From Leptodontidium sp. MPI-SDFR-AT-0119 (lineage: Eukaryota; Ascomycota; Leotiomycetes; Helotiales; Leptodontidiaceae): a stretch of DNA of 64,000 bases. Below are positions 1-11,608 of the stretch, one piece after another. Made by a program: the position numbers and the translations under genes. The notes under the pieces are model-generated. The model saw nothing but the letters and a program-made list of their open reading frames with translations. It was not told the origin of the DNA and searched no databases. The DNA lies in NCBI GenBank assembly GCA_020726505.1, contig JAHLEZ010000005.1, forward strand, positions 806,001 to 870,000, given 5' to 3'. Numbering within the stretch: the first letter of the stretch is position 1; each line of letters begins with the position of its first letter.

Positions 1-437
1 CTTGACATTCAGCCACGCATCAATGTCTCCTATCACCATCCAAGACAATTCCAAGAATCCATGTAAGCACTGTGCATAAAGAACTTTAACGTTATTCGTA
101 GCGCAGCTTAGGGGCGCGGTTGATCCAGTAGCGAGAGCCCTGTGCTACGCTACCTGTGAGCTATCTTTATTCCTTATGAGAGAGGGAGCGCCGCATCCCT
201 TGCCGACTAGACTGGAACGACTTGGATATGAACGTGGATGTCTTTTCAGATACTGATACTGCTTGTACTTCACGCAGCTTGTGTAATCAAATCATACCTA
301 CGTGCTCTGGTTCCTGAATCGCGATATCAGCTGACGGACGCGCTGGGCTCAGCCATACCATACTGGATAATACTGTTTGGAAAGATACCTACCTGTCCAG
401 TGATTGATAGATTGCGTCACTTGAACTTCGATTCAAC
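1..437. other. 5' flank of the LtrA-like gene
   Basis: No convincing coding region. An open frame from 238 overlaps the LtrA-like start in another frame and looks like a shadow. The stretch probably holds the promoter and leader of the gene starting at 438; I see no clear TATA box or known operator. Confidence 0.4.
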
Positions 438-2734
438 ATGTCTACAACACCAACAACAACCCTCTCAGCAGGCAGTCACCAGCACCACCATCACCGCGCC
501 AGACGACTCCGTAACTTCATCCTACCAGACGGACGAGAAGTCCACATCGCCCTCTCACCCGAAGACGCAGAAACACTCCGTCAGCGACTCAACGCCATCC
601 GCGGACCGGGCGAGCCATTCGACCTCGTCATCTCCGGATCCCCAGAACATCTCGACCATCTCCGCACCGCTCACACGCACCACGAGAACCGGCGCGAAGC
701 ACTCAAACAGAAGCACGGCGAGGAGGCCTTCGATGAGTTTGAGAATGTGAGAGCCGAGCTTGAAGCTCTGGGGAGCGAGCTCCATATGTTGACTGACCAT
801 GCCGTTTCTCTCGATGCGAATTTTAGCAAGTATGGGTATAGTGCCCATCTGAGGAGTTATGATCATTCCGAGCCTGGCAGTAGTGCGAGTTCTATCAGCG
901 GGTTCCATGATCCGGATCATGAGAAAAGGGATTGGGAGGCGGAGAAGAGGAATGGGAGGATTATGAAGATTTATAAGAAGGTTTGTGAGCTTGTTTTGCG
1001 TCCTTGATGTTTTTGAAAGCTGACAGATTTCATAGCCTACGGTCAGACAGTACTTCCACAAAGGTCTCCTCTGGAGAGCATCTGAGACTACCGAAGTAGC
1101 TTCATTCGAACTCTTCGTTGATCTTCTCTATGTCGGTATTTTAGCCATCAACGGTGACCACGTTGGAGAAGATCCTACCGGGCATGAATTACTTCGCTTC
1201 AGTATCACTTTCATCATGAGTTGGAAGATCTGGAGTGATTTAGCTCTTGTGATATCTTGGTTTGAGACGGACGATATCCTCCAACGAGTCTCTGTGATCG
1301 TCATCATGGTGTGTTTATTTGGGTAAGTACTTCTTGAGTCTTGGCTGAAAGTTGAAACATTGATACTGATGAGGATAGACTTACAACGAACATGATCGAA
1401 GGTCTACATGATACCTACACTATGCTAGTATCCTTCTACCTGGCCTCTCGCTTCTTCATGGGTTCATACTACATCATGCTCGCAGGCACCGTGCCCATGG
1501 TACGAGGCGTAATGATAATGCAAGCTATTCTAACCATCATCCCGGGCGTCCTCTGGATTGGTAGCACCCAAGTCGAATACCCACAACGGCTCGGTCTAAT
1601 CTGGACAGCCATAGTCATCGAACTAACCGCCGGCATGCTGGTCGTCGTCGTGATCCGCGGTGGGAAGTTCATCTCCAAACGTCTAGGCGAGTGGTCAGAC
1701 CGCGTCTTCGAGTTCTACCCCGCCGTCAACATCGAGCACAAGACCGAACGCACAAATGCCTTTGTAGCCCTCGTCTTCGGTTACTCGGTCGTGGCTATCA
1801 TATACCAGAACGCAGCACACTTCGGGCTGAACGCTTTCTTCGGCAAGGCGGCTCTGGGTCTGGTGCAAGCATTCTGCTTCAATTGGATATATTTCGAGTT
1901 GGATGGCGCTGATCTGTTCCAGCATGCTATTAGGAGGAATGTGGCTTCTGGTAAATCCCCCCTCTTCATCCCCCCTCCTTTTTCCTTTCTTGCTATTTCT
2001 TAATATCTATCTATCCGTCCATTGACTAGCATGCTAACATGTTAACTTCGTACCTCACAGCTTTGCTCTGGAGCTCAGTCCACCTCCCCTTCATAATGAG
2101 CTTCGTCCTCGCAGCAGGCTCCCTCTCCAAACTAGTCGTAGCCACAGACTGCCACGACGCAGAGCTAGAAGACCTAACAGAATTCTACCAGCACAAATCC
2201 GAGCACGAGATCCCCATCGGCCTGCGGTGGTTCTACTGCGCCGGGTTAGGAATCGCTTTATTTTGTATGGGTATGTTGCTTATCCCTCTTTCTTACATCG
2301 TCTCCCACAGCTCCTCCTACAAATACAACCACAAATCCGAACCAAGTACTAACTCACAACTCAAAAAAGGTCTCATCTCCATCTCCCACATCCACAAAGA
2401 CGCGCCTGGGACCCGAATCCCCAAACGCTACCGGCTCATCAACAGGTTCATAATCTGCATCATCCTGATCTGTCTCCCGCTCTCGCACTCCTCGCTCAAC
2501 TCCCTACACTTGATCGCCACCACAACCGGGTTGACGATCTGGGTGCTCGTGCTGGAGTTATGGGGCATGAGTTGTTGGGGGGAGAGTTTCTTCGGCGAGA
2601 AGAGGGCCTGTAAGTATACGGCCAGGTGCAAGATCTCGAAGAAGGATCTGGAGAGCGCGGTTAAGGGGGGTCATGTTATTAAGGTGGAGGAGTTGAAGGA
2701 GAGGGGCGAGAAGGGGATGTATGTTGGTGCGTAG
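438..2734 (+). CDS. LtrA-family (low temperature requirement A) multi-pass membrane protein
   Basis: Five exons predicted: 438-980, 1051-1322, 1379-1950, 2061-2270, 2370-2734, giving about 653 aa. Intron 4 (2271-2369, 99 nt) keeps frame, so it could be retained, but splicing it out joins CMG to LISISH cleanly. The first ~180 residues are soluble, with a His-rich start and charged helical text. Exon 2 then opens the membrane domain with FELFVDLLYVGIL, typical of the bacterial LtrA family (Pfam PF06772), followed by many hydrophobic segments to about residue 600 and a basic Lys/Glu-rich tail. LtrA proteins were named from a Listeria locus; no transport substrate is known to me. Fungal members carry extended tails as here. 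The role is unknown and a membrane location is inferred from hydrophobicity. The start at 438 was chosen because it opens the frame that splices in phase into the membrane domain. Confidence 0.8.
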
Positions 2735-3500
2735 GCTGTGTGGTTGGTGATTGGATCGGATAGTGGAGATGTGGAGGTGTTGAGGTGATTTATAGTGGAG
2801 GAAAATCTGCAAGGTGCTCACTCTTCTGTCCTTTGGATGTAGGTATTTAGCAACGAACTGAAATCTTCCTCATCCGTATCTTGGAGACATTGAACATGCT
2901 GCTTTGGAGTTTGTTTCTCGGTGCCTTTACTTTACTTTATGGCGATTGAGAAAACCCGGCTTTGTTTACCAGTACAACAGGTTTAGCGAATGGAAGATTT
3001 GTCACCTAGGTAGGGTGGGGGTCTAAGTTTCACCGAGACCGGATATCTTCTCGAGAATGCAGATGGTACCGACACAATGGTTTTAGGTGAGAAGAACGAA
3101 CTGTAGGGTCTTACTCTTGCAATAGACGGTTGGAGGCCGTAGGATATCTTCGTAAAGCTAGACCGGTCACACAAGCACGAGGAGCGAGAGGATATCCAGA
3201 CTGTTTATCTACAATATCATTTATTGTACTCATAACACAGGATATTTCATCTCATCTTGTCTTTTCTTGTCGTACTGTACAGTACATCAAGAAGTCATCT
3301 AATTTTCTATCTTCCCTACCAGAGACCTGTTGAGAAATCAGTCAGAAACCAACCACCCAGTCAGTCCATCGATGTTGAACGCCACGCCACCCCTCCCTTC
3401 CCACCAAACCCACAACTCAGCTCTCCATAAAACCCATCTCCCTCTCCACCCAAGAACATCAAATCCTCGCATGATAAACCAGTCAAGACCAGCCAATACC
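2735..3500. other. Convergent intergenic region
   Basis: Lies between the 3' ends of the LtrA-like gene and the AMP deaminase gene. Short open frames at 2983-3174, 3130-3333 and 3330-3635 have no recognisable protein text. It presumably holds both 3' UTRs. Confidence 0.4.
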
Positions 3501-6500
3501 TCAATACTGCTCGTCCCTCCCACCCGCCTCCTCCATATCCCCATCACTCTCCTGCTCTTCCTCATCACCCTCCTCCATCTCCTCCTCCACCGCCCCATCA
3601 AGCGCATTCCTCTTCCCCTTGTCGCTCTTCCTTGACGTACCAGTACTATGCACATCATCCGTCTCACTCATACTACTCTTTCTCACGATACTATCCCTTC
3701 TCTGCGTACGACTCACCACACCCGGAAAGATCCGCGGCTCGCTAGCGGAGAGGTGTAGATCACTGAAGGCTTCGAGCGGCCAGGAAGCTTCGCGTGTTAG
3801 GCCGGATATGTGTGGTGAGGTGAGGTTGGAGTTGGGACGTGTGAGGGGGCTGCCGTGTGCTTGGCCTTGTTGGAGGTGGTCGAGTTGTACTTGCGAGTGT
3901 GAGGCTGGGATGCGGGCTGCTTGGGCAGGGAATTGTTGGTAGGGTTGAGCGGTTTGGTCTTGTTGCATAGTGGTAGAGGATAGATTTGTTCTCGTTGAAG
4001 ATGTTGGTGAAGGGGGTGCTTGTTGGGGGATGTAGGGAGTTGATTCTGCTCTGCTTGATACTGCTGTAGTTGGTGTTGCTAGAGACGTGTACCGTGCGAT
4101 CCTGAAATATGTTAGCTCGCCCTTCTCATCTTATCCATTTAGTCAAACTTACATGGCAAGCTCTTGCTGTAAAGTCTCATGTCTGAATCCCTCACGAATA
4201 TTTGGCACATTACTCTTCGCCATAGTGTTACCCTTGACACCAGGTAGATGATAGTCTTGACCCAACCATCTCTGCTTGACCGCATGTTCAAATCCACTCT
4301 GCTTCACAGAATTCTTCGCCAATTCACACATATCCACGGCACTAAGCTTATAGATCTGCGCAGCGACCGAGTACTCTTCAATAAGAGGTTCCTTCGTGAA
4401 CGCGAACTGCAGCGGATCATCGGTAGACAGAGAAACATTGAGACCTCTCTTGAAGTAACTCAAGAACGGATTTCGTTCATATGCCAGGAACAGTGCATTG
4501 TTACTGAGAGGCGACATTGCAACTCCGATCTGTTCGAGATAGAAGATGTATTGAAGAAGTGGGACCTTTCGTAGAAGAAGGCCGTGACTGATACTGTGAC
4601 AACAGAGAACGGCGGCGGCCAAATGATCTGTATCCCCAGCCTCACCACAATGAGGACGCAAGACAAAAGTGTTGAATCCCCGCTGCTTTCTCCAGACATT
4701 CAGAGAAGCCATGTTGGAAAACAGATAGTAGATCCAGTAGCTGTAAGGAGGGTTCTGCTTCGAGTCCCAGATCTTAGGCACGGGGAATTTCTTGTACAGC
4801 CGACGCTCAGGTTTACTCTCATCATCGACACAATCGAAACCAATGACTCTCTGCAAGAAGATGTGGAGTTTTGGATGACTTGAAGGGTCTTTTGTGACCT
4901 CGAATAGAGGCTGGAAGAGGTTCACGATGACTTGTTCGAAATTGGTCATCAAGCCGGTGGACTTGTAGACGTCAAACAGGCGAGGCACTTGGATCAACCA
5001 CCGAACGTTATGAGAGAAGAGCTTGTTGTCAATGACCCAAGCTGCGAGCTTGTCCCACTCGTCGATTGTTCGACCGTAGATTGAGATACGCCATTCAGCC
5101 ATCTGGTATTTACTCGACTCGAGATCAGAAATGACTTCTTTAGTGATCTCTGCCAAGTATCTGCCATTGATAAAGTTGTCGGTCTTGAGGAAAATGGTTC
5201 TCAATCTAGACTCGCCAATTGGGTTGTACTTGAGATTGAACTTATCGAATCGATGGAAAGAGTCCGTGTGAGCCTGGGACGTGTTAGTGATTTGGACCTT
5301 AATCTGAGGTGCATTACTCACATGCATATCAAGCGTATCAATACTCAAATCGTACGCTGTCAGATTAATACTCTGAAAGACCTCCTCCAGAGTAAGATGC
5401 TTGCCATCTCTAAACATCACAACCTCATCCGGGCACTTCTTCATCTTACTCTTGATGAAACGCAACAAATGCTTCTGATTCATGCAAGCAGAATGATGAA
5501 CGTGAGTATCGACCTTTCGGACATTGTAGAAATCTCTATGAGGTACCCGCTTGCTGTCTGCCATCTCCTGGTACTCATTCAGCAGCACGTAGAGGTTGAA
5601 CTTGCCTTCCAGGTACTGCAAGCGACGGAATGCAAAACTCTTGCTCGGTCCATCAGAGGAGATGTTGAGGATATCTTCCAGATCCATGTAGTATTCTCGA
5701 ATGTTGGGAATGTTGATGACAGGCGTGTCGAGCTCAACAGCTTCAGAGTTCTCGTAGACTTGATACACACCGTTCTCATCCATGCGGTAAGACATCTCGT
5801 CGGGTCCTGGGACGGGGAGATTATCCTCCAGGTAGAAATCCTCGCCGATGTCCTGGCCAGGCTTCCGCTTCTTGCGAGGTGCTTTGGGTTGAGATGTGGT
5901 ACTGACATTTCTTGAATGGTCACCAGTCCGTGGTCGATCTTGGGGTGGAAGAACCATGCTATTCGACATGCTGTTGCTCTGGCTGTTCATTCCATTGGAG
6001 GTGGTGTTTCCTCGATCTCTATCCTCATACCCAGCTTCATACCAAGCGGGCTCTGGTGGAGGAGGGTAGATCTTCCAATTAGGCTCGTCCCGAGGGTTAC
6101 TTCCATCCTGCTGCAAAGACAACCGAATGTACTTGTGCCGAATATCCAGAATCTTCTGAATATTGGTGTAGATAGTGCTCAGCTCAGACGTGATATTATC
6201 GTCACTGTTGGCAAAGCCACCAACTCCTGTTCCTACACCCACGCCAGCACCAGCTCCATGCAATCCCTCTGTTTCCAGCAATGGCTTGGGCTCATGTGGT
6301 ATGTTTGGGTGTGCAGTATGATCCCTCGCAGCCAGATCAGCTCTCAGCAGAGAATCCATCCTATGAAGAACCGCCGGGCTCTGTGTGAACGCTGCGGAGT
6401 TCGGTTCTTGTATGACGTTGGCCTCGGGGGATTTCCCCATATCAGCAAGTCCAACAGGAGCAGCGGGTCTGTATTTGCCAGAACTGTTGTTTGTCTTTTG

Positions 6501-7205
6501 TCAGTACAAACCTCGATCTAGCTGACCTAGGTTGCAAAGGTGCAAAACAAAAACAAAAAAAAGGAGAAGAGGAAGGAGAAGGATCAGCACAAACCTCTGT
6601 GAAACATTGTGCCAGCTCTTCATCGAATTCACGCTTCCCGACCTCCGCATGCTCGCCTGTTCGGCTTCGAAGACATTAGAGAAAGATCTTGGCATGAGAA
6701 CCGGACTTCCTTGCTGTGAATGCTGGGAATTGCCCCAATTGCTCCCTCCAGTCTTCTGGGCCTCCAATTGGCTTCTCTGGTAGAATAATTTCGCATCCGC
6801 TTGGCTCAACGTCTTCTCAGCTGCGTAGTCGTAGTATGCCGTCTTGCGTTGGACATCTCGTGGCAGCATTCCCTCTTCAACATCTGAGGGCGTGCTTGTC
6901 TCTGGAGTGCCATCTGGTAACAATGCGGCGCCTGGCAACAATGTGCTCTGTTTGTCTTGTTCTTCGTCCCAGGATCTCTCCGATCCTGCGGTGGCGGGCT
7001 CTTGTTCCATTCTGTGGTCTTCAACTTCCTCCTCTGATGAATTGTCTGATTGTATTCGTCCTCTAGGTCCTAGCTTGGGAGAGTTTGCACCTGAGTCCTG
7101 ACCCTGTGCAAAAATTCCTGTTCGAGGATTGTTAGCCCCTGCCCATATCTGCTTTGTTCTGGGAAAGCTGGACATCAATGACAACCCAAGCTTACCGTGA
7201 GTCAT
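3501..7205 (-). CDS. AMD1: AMP deaminase
   Basis: Hydrolyses AMP to IMP and ammonia in the cytosol, controlling adenylate balance and purine interconversion. Five exons on the minus strand: 7205-7196, 7117-6595, 6468-5322, 5273-4153, 4101-3501, about 1133 aa. Catalytic signs are clear: [10 protein letters not shown] (zinc HxH), [10 protein letters not shown], and [10 protein letters not shown], the metallo-dependent deaminase signature. The 48-nt intron at 5274-5321 reads through in frame, but removing it restores the family text [12 protein letters not shown]. The 3' intron (4102-4152) skips a stop at 4149 and adds a ~200-residue Ser/Pro-rich, acidic C-terminal tail. The N-terminal ~380 residues are low complexity and poorly conserved, as usual for this family; one conserved stretch there is [20 protein letters not shown]. 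The acceptor at 6469 was picked by phase. An ATG at 7223 is an alternative start in the same frame. Confidence 0.93.
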
Positions 7206-7574
7206 ACGTAATGTAGAATCCAATTGACAAATGCAGTGATCTGCTTGCCTTCAAAGGGCTTGCAGACTTCCTAGTGTAAGCGGTGCAGGAGTCACAGTAC
7301 AGTAATGCTTCGCGGTGTGACAATATTGACTGTCCAGCTGTGAAATTCAACGAGGCTGCACCTAGCTGCACATCGGCGGTGCAGACAAGCCTTCCCGCGA
7401 TCTTGCACAGGCGAACTCCACCCACGCCTTGTAAGATGGGGCATGGGCATGGGACTCGCCTATTGTTGGTTTCCTTCAACTTAATCACAACAGCACAATT
7501 ACAAGTCAACAAGCATAAAAGTCTTCCAATGCTCTTTCATTGAGGCCATCATCTATATAATTCGGGAATAGCAT
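7206..7574. other. Intergenic region between AMP deaminase 5' end and transporter 3' end
   Basis: Both neighbours are on the minus strand, so this holds the AMP deaminase promoter and leader plus the 3' UTR of the nucleotide-sugar transporter. No further gene seen. Confidence 0.4.
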
Positions 7575-9101
7575 CTATCCTACTTTCCCATTCCCGATAC
7601 TGGCTCTATGTCTCACCCTGCCAGAACTCTTGGATCCTTCCAATCCATACATCCCACCAGCGAAGAACACAATAAAGGCTCCTATCAAAGTCCCTGGCGA
7701 TAGTCTATTTCCAAATAGCCATATACTCAACAGAAGACTAACGAGCTTGCGTACGTTCAACACGATTGTGACGGTGAGCGCTGATGCTGCTGAAGCGAGG
7801 AGATTTACACCTCGGATGCAGGCGTACTGGGTGAGGACGTTCATGACGAGGTATGCGAGTTGACTTGGGATGTGGATTGTATCCAGGCCCTTTTGTAAAT
7901 CCACTGGAAGGTTTGTGATTTGATCATAGGCTGGTAGTCCTAGAGGGGCCGAAGCAGCTAGTTTCAAGAACTGTCTCCTCATTGATGGGAGGAAAGGCAT
8001 GAACAAGGGTAGCGCCAGGAGGTGAGAGTAGAATAGGTTCTCCTTCCAATGCGGCCCATATTGTTTGTAGGTTTCCTCGGTGTATAAGCCCATGATAGCC
8101 GACAAGACCTGGGCAACGAAAAGTATGGCAAGACCAGTACTAAATGGAGGAAGGTTTTGCGATTCTACCACGTCTTTCTACGAGGCTGTTAGTCTCGCCT
8201 CATAGTAGTTATCCATTCCACCTACCTTTGACTGTTGGTCAGACCAAGCGGCAATGACCACGCCAACTGTCAAAAGAGTGACCGCAAAGACCTGCATTCT
8301 GGAGAATCTCTTTCCCCACAGATACCCCGCGGCAATAGTTGTAATGCTTCCTCCTGATCGAAGGATGATATGTATAGGCACAGAAATGTTGTAACTGAAC
8401 GCATGGTTGTTCAAAACATTAATCGTAAAGAATAGGAGGATGTTGATCATCCAGCGTCGTATTGGTACATGATTCGGCTTGAGGAAGAAAGGGGGTCGGT
8501 TGCGATCGAATTGCGAGAAGTATCCTGTAGTAGCCACAAAGAGGAATTGGACGAATGTCAAGAGGGTTCCTTTTGCACAATCAGTATAAATTCGGAGAGA
8601 GGCTCCGAGGACTCGAGCATACCACTATCGGGTTCGACTCTGCAGACATGCATTAGCATTTCCAGAGAACAATATGGTAGTCTGGCATAACTCACTTGAC
8701 AATAGCTTCCAACGCAAATACCTAGCACGCACAGCATAAGCCTCCCTTCAGCAGAACAAGTATAACATCCCCCCACCACTCCCGGAACTACTCACATTTG
8801 AGCAGCAACCCCCAAAGATCAGAGCCAGCATAGCTCCGACGGCCAGCCATTGCGGAATCGTCTCGATAAAAATGCGCCCAATCAAAGCCATCATCCTCGA
8901 CGAGGCCGGACGGGGGTCGTCTATGCCGTACATCTCAGCCTTCTCCAGGGATGGGCGCGCGTCAATGATTTTGGGGGTTATGATGTCGCCATCGGCGGTC
9001 GTGTTGGAAGCTTGGAGGTCTCGTAGGGTTGATCGTCGACGAGGGGCGCTCATGGGGCTGGGCTGCGTACTGCTGGAGTCAGCTCTGCGTCTTCTCGCCA
9101 T
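7575..9101 (-). CDS. YEA4: UDP-N-acetylglucosamine transporter (SLC35B4/Yea4 type)
   Basis: Nucleotide-sugar transporter of the ER/Golgi membrane; the yeast Yea4 homologue supplies UDP-GlcNAc for chitin and glycan synthesis. Five exons on the minus strand: 9101-8796, 8721-8696 (26 nt), 8639-8623 (17 nt), 8569-8226, 8177-7575, about 431 aa. Family text includes GGCCSNVFALEAIV, TLLTFVQFLF and LNNHAFSYNISVPIHIILRSGG; the C-terminal half ends in LNVRKLVSLLLSIWLFGN. About ten hydrophobic segments follow a ~75-residue polar N-terminus. Both tiny exons are needed to keep phase and join family text. The last intron (8178-8225, 48 nt) uses the TAG acceptor before AAAGAC by phase. The upstream start could be longer, but ATG 9101 is the first in frame. 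Confidence 0.9.
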
Positions 9102-11608
9102 CCGGTCGGTCCTATTTGTCTGTGTAGCTGCTGTCTGTTTGTCTGTTCGATCCTACTCTGCCCTCGAAACAGCAGTGCAGGTTTCGTCTGAAGCTGGCAG
9201 GAGACGGGAGAGGGTTCGAAGAGAGAATTTTGCTTGTAGACGAAGAGGTCGCGCGGTTCTGACACGTAGTAGTGTAGATGATCCCAGGGCCCATGCTTAC
9301 ATAGAACAGACGGTAAGGCAAGTGGAGGTGAATGTGGATTGGGTCTACTTACAGTACTATACTTGAGATGAGATGACGCTAAACCCGGGGGGCCAGGAAG
9401 AGAGGAGCCAGAGGAGAGGTGAGGAGGGGGAGAGAGAGGGCAGATGCAGATGCGGATGCAGGCCAGCAGTCAAGGAAGGGGCAAGTGCCGAAAACAAGCA
9501 AGCAAGTAAGACAGACAGACAGACAGAAAAAGACGCTGTTGGGTAGGGCAGGGCTGGGCTGGAGATCGAGGTTGCTAGTTGTGGGTGGGCACGCAACAGG
9601 GCAAAGTCAAGAAGACAGGCAGGACAGGACAGGGGCACAAAGGAGAAATGATCAACAACAAGCCATCACGCTTGCTTGGTGTTGTCCACAGCGAATGGGG
9701 ACATCTCATCAGCGCGTGCCCCTGATCAGTCCGTCGTACTTTTTGACGGTTAGGCCCGAAAGCAATGGGTGGGAGTGCCGGTAATGACACGCAGTCCCGG
9801 AGGCTGCACGGGGAGGGGAGGTGGCTTAAAAGATAAAAAAGGGGCAAGACACTTTTCTTAAGTATTACGAAGTATTTATAGCAAAGTCAGATATAAAATC
9901 TCCGAAAGGAACGACACTCAGATCTCATTCGTATAATCGTACATATATATAATGGTAATCAGAAATGAATCCTGCGCCGGAAAATGCGGATAAGAGCTGA
10001 TAGAGAGTTCAATTGGTGTTTCAAAGCCTCGAAATTTGTGATGCTTAATTCTTTCGGGGTTCCTATTTCTCCAATTCCCGTCTGCTCCTCCGAGTGCGAG
10101 GTGCGAGTTCTTACGGCTTCTGGCACCACTGACAGCGAGGCAACAAGCAGTGAACATGCCCTGCCACGCCATGCCATGCGCAACGATGATGCAGCCAGCC
10201 AGCCTGCAGAAGGCGCTATTGTTTTAGCCTAATTAAGCTGGAAATCCGGATCTTCCTAGGTAGCTTCCATCATGTCACGATCTTGATGCTGCATGTGAAT
10301 AGAGGGGTTAGATTACTTGCTGGTTTGGGAAGGTGGTGGAAGAAGAGATAGCAGAAGACCTGTCTGTGTGTTGATGGGTATTTAGTTATGCATGACTCTG
10401 ACCAGAATACCCGCTTTGACTTCTGCGACAGCTCTGTAGTGACACCATCCTCATCAATTGGCGTTGCTCGAAGCTATCAAGCTGTCAGTGAGGCAATTTC
10501 GAGAGTTGCCCAAAATGCGGGGTCTGTACCTCCGTGCTACCTTTCAAGTTACTGCAACTCGAGCACGAGACACTGAACACATCACTTCAACACACCCTCT
10601 GCTCTAACCGACTAACTACTACTCCTCCTTTCCTTTCCTTTCCATTCCATGCAAAACACAAAACAATATCAAGATCTCAACAATCACAAAATTAGCTACT
10701 TTCAAGTGTACTCCATACGCCTGCAGCCAAGTGGATCGGATTGAGTAAGAGGAGAATAATAGTAACACGAGCTTCTAACTCTAGCTCATCCTGGCTTCAC
10801 GTTATGTCAGACCGACTGGAAGCTTTGGAATTAGAATGGTTGAAAACAGTCGGATAAGTGGATACGGTACTGGGAGCAGAAGAACCTGCTAATGGAGTGC
10901 CCAGACATTTACTTTGCTATGAAAGCCACAGACTAATACGCGAGAGGAGTGGGCAGTGAGTGGAGTGGCGTGTGATGAGGCTCAACTACGAACATGCAAG
11001 AACCACAGCAAGCATCGTATCGCTAAGATCGAAGGCTCTACTCGCACAACCTCTCCAAATCTCATTGATCGATCTGGAATTTGGATTTAGGAAATTCCAG
11101 CTCTGAAGCGAGTCAGGTGAGAATTACCGATATCAAGGCATCCTTCCTCGACGCTGACCGCTTACATTGACCGCTTCTCTTCAGACTTAACCCTCACGTT
11201 TGCAAAGGCCATCTCTACTTGAAATCTCTTTGCATTATTCATCTGCTAGTTGACTGACTGACTGACTAGCGTACTTGACTGCTGAAAACGTACCTGATGT
11301 CGGGATAACATCTGCGACTCCAAACCCAGCCCTCCGGACAGAGCCCCCAAAGAGCCAGTAAGAAATGCAGTCGAGACCCACTACTCCAGCCAGTCAAAAC
11401 GGCACAACCACCCAGTCATGCATCATAGCCATTCTTCCATATAACCTGTGGCATCTTCTTTACCACTCATGATAGTACGCTCGTTTCTCATGACCTTCCG
11501 TAGACGTCTTGAGAATGAACGGGATTGAGAATTCTGGTGTGGAACACTGCTAGCCTTGTACGAACGCCGATAGAATGACCGAGAGACCTCTTTCATGCAG
11601 GGACCAGT
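9102..11608. other. Long non-coding gap (2.5 kb)
   Basis: Holds the promoter and leader of the transporter gene on its left and the 3' region of the PP2A subunit gene on its right. Contains a GACA microsatellite (about 9510-9526), pyrimidine-rich tracts (about 10621-10650) and TGAC repeats near 11255-11275. Open frames such as 9419-9784 and 10388-10576 read as low-complexity or random protein. No RNA gene recognised. Confidence 0.45.

Noticed and set aside
5253..5915. 220-aa plus-strand open frame
   Set aside because: Lies antisense to strongly conserved AMP deaminase exons; its protein text has no family resemblance.
9419..9784. 121-aa open frame in the long gap
   Set aside because: Arg/Gln-rich text comes from GACA and GA repeats; no conserved-looking segment.
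10388..10576. Small plus-strand ORF in the long gap
   Set aside because: Short, no motif, and no neighbouring exon that would extend it.
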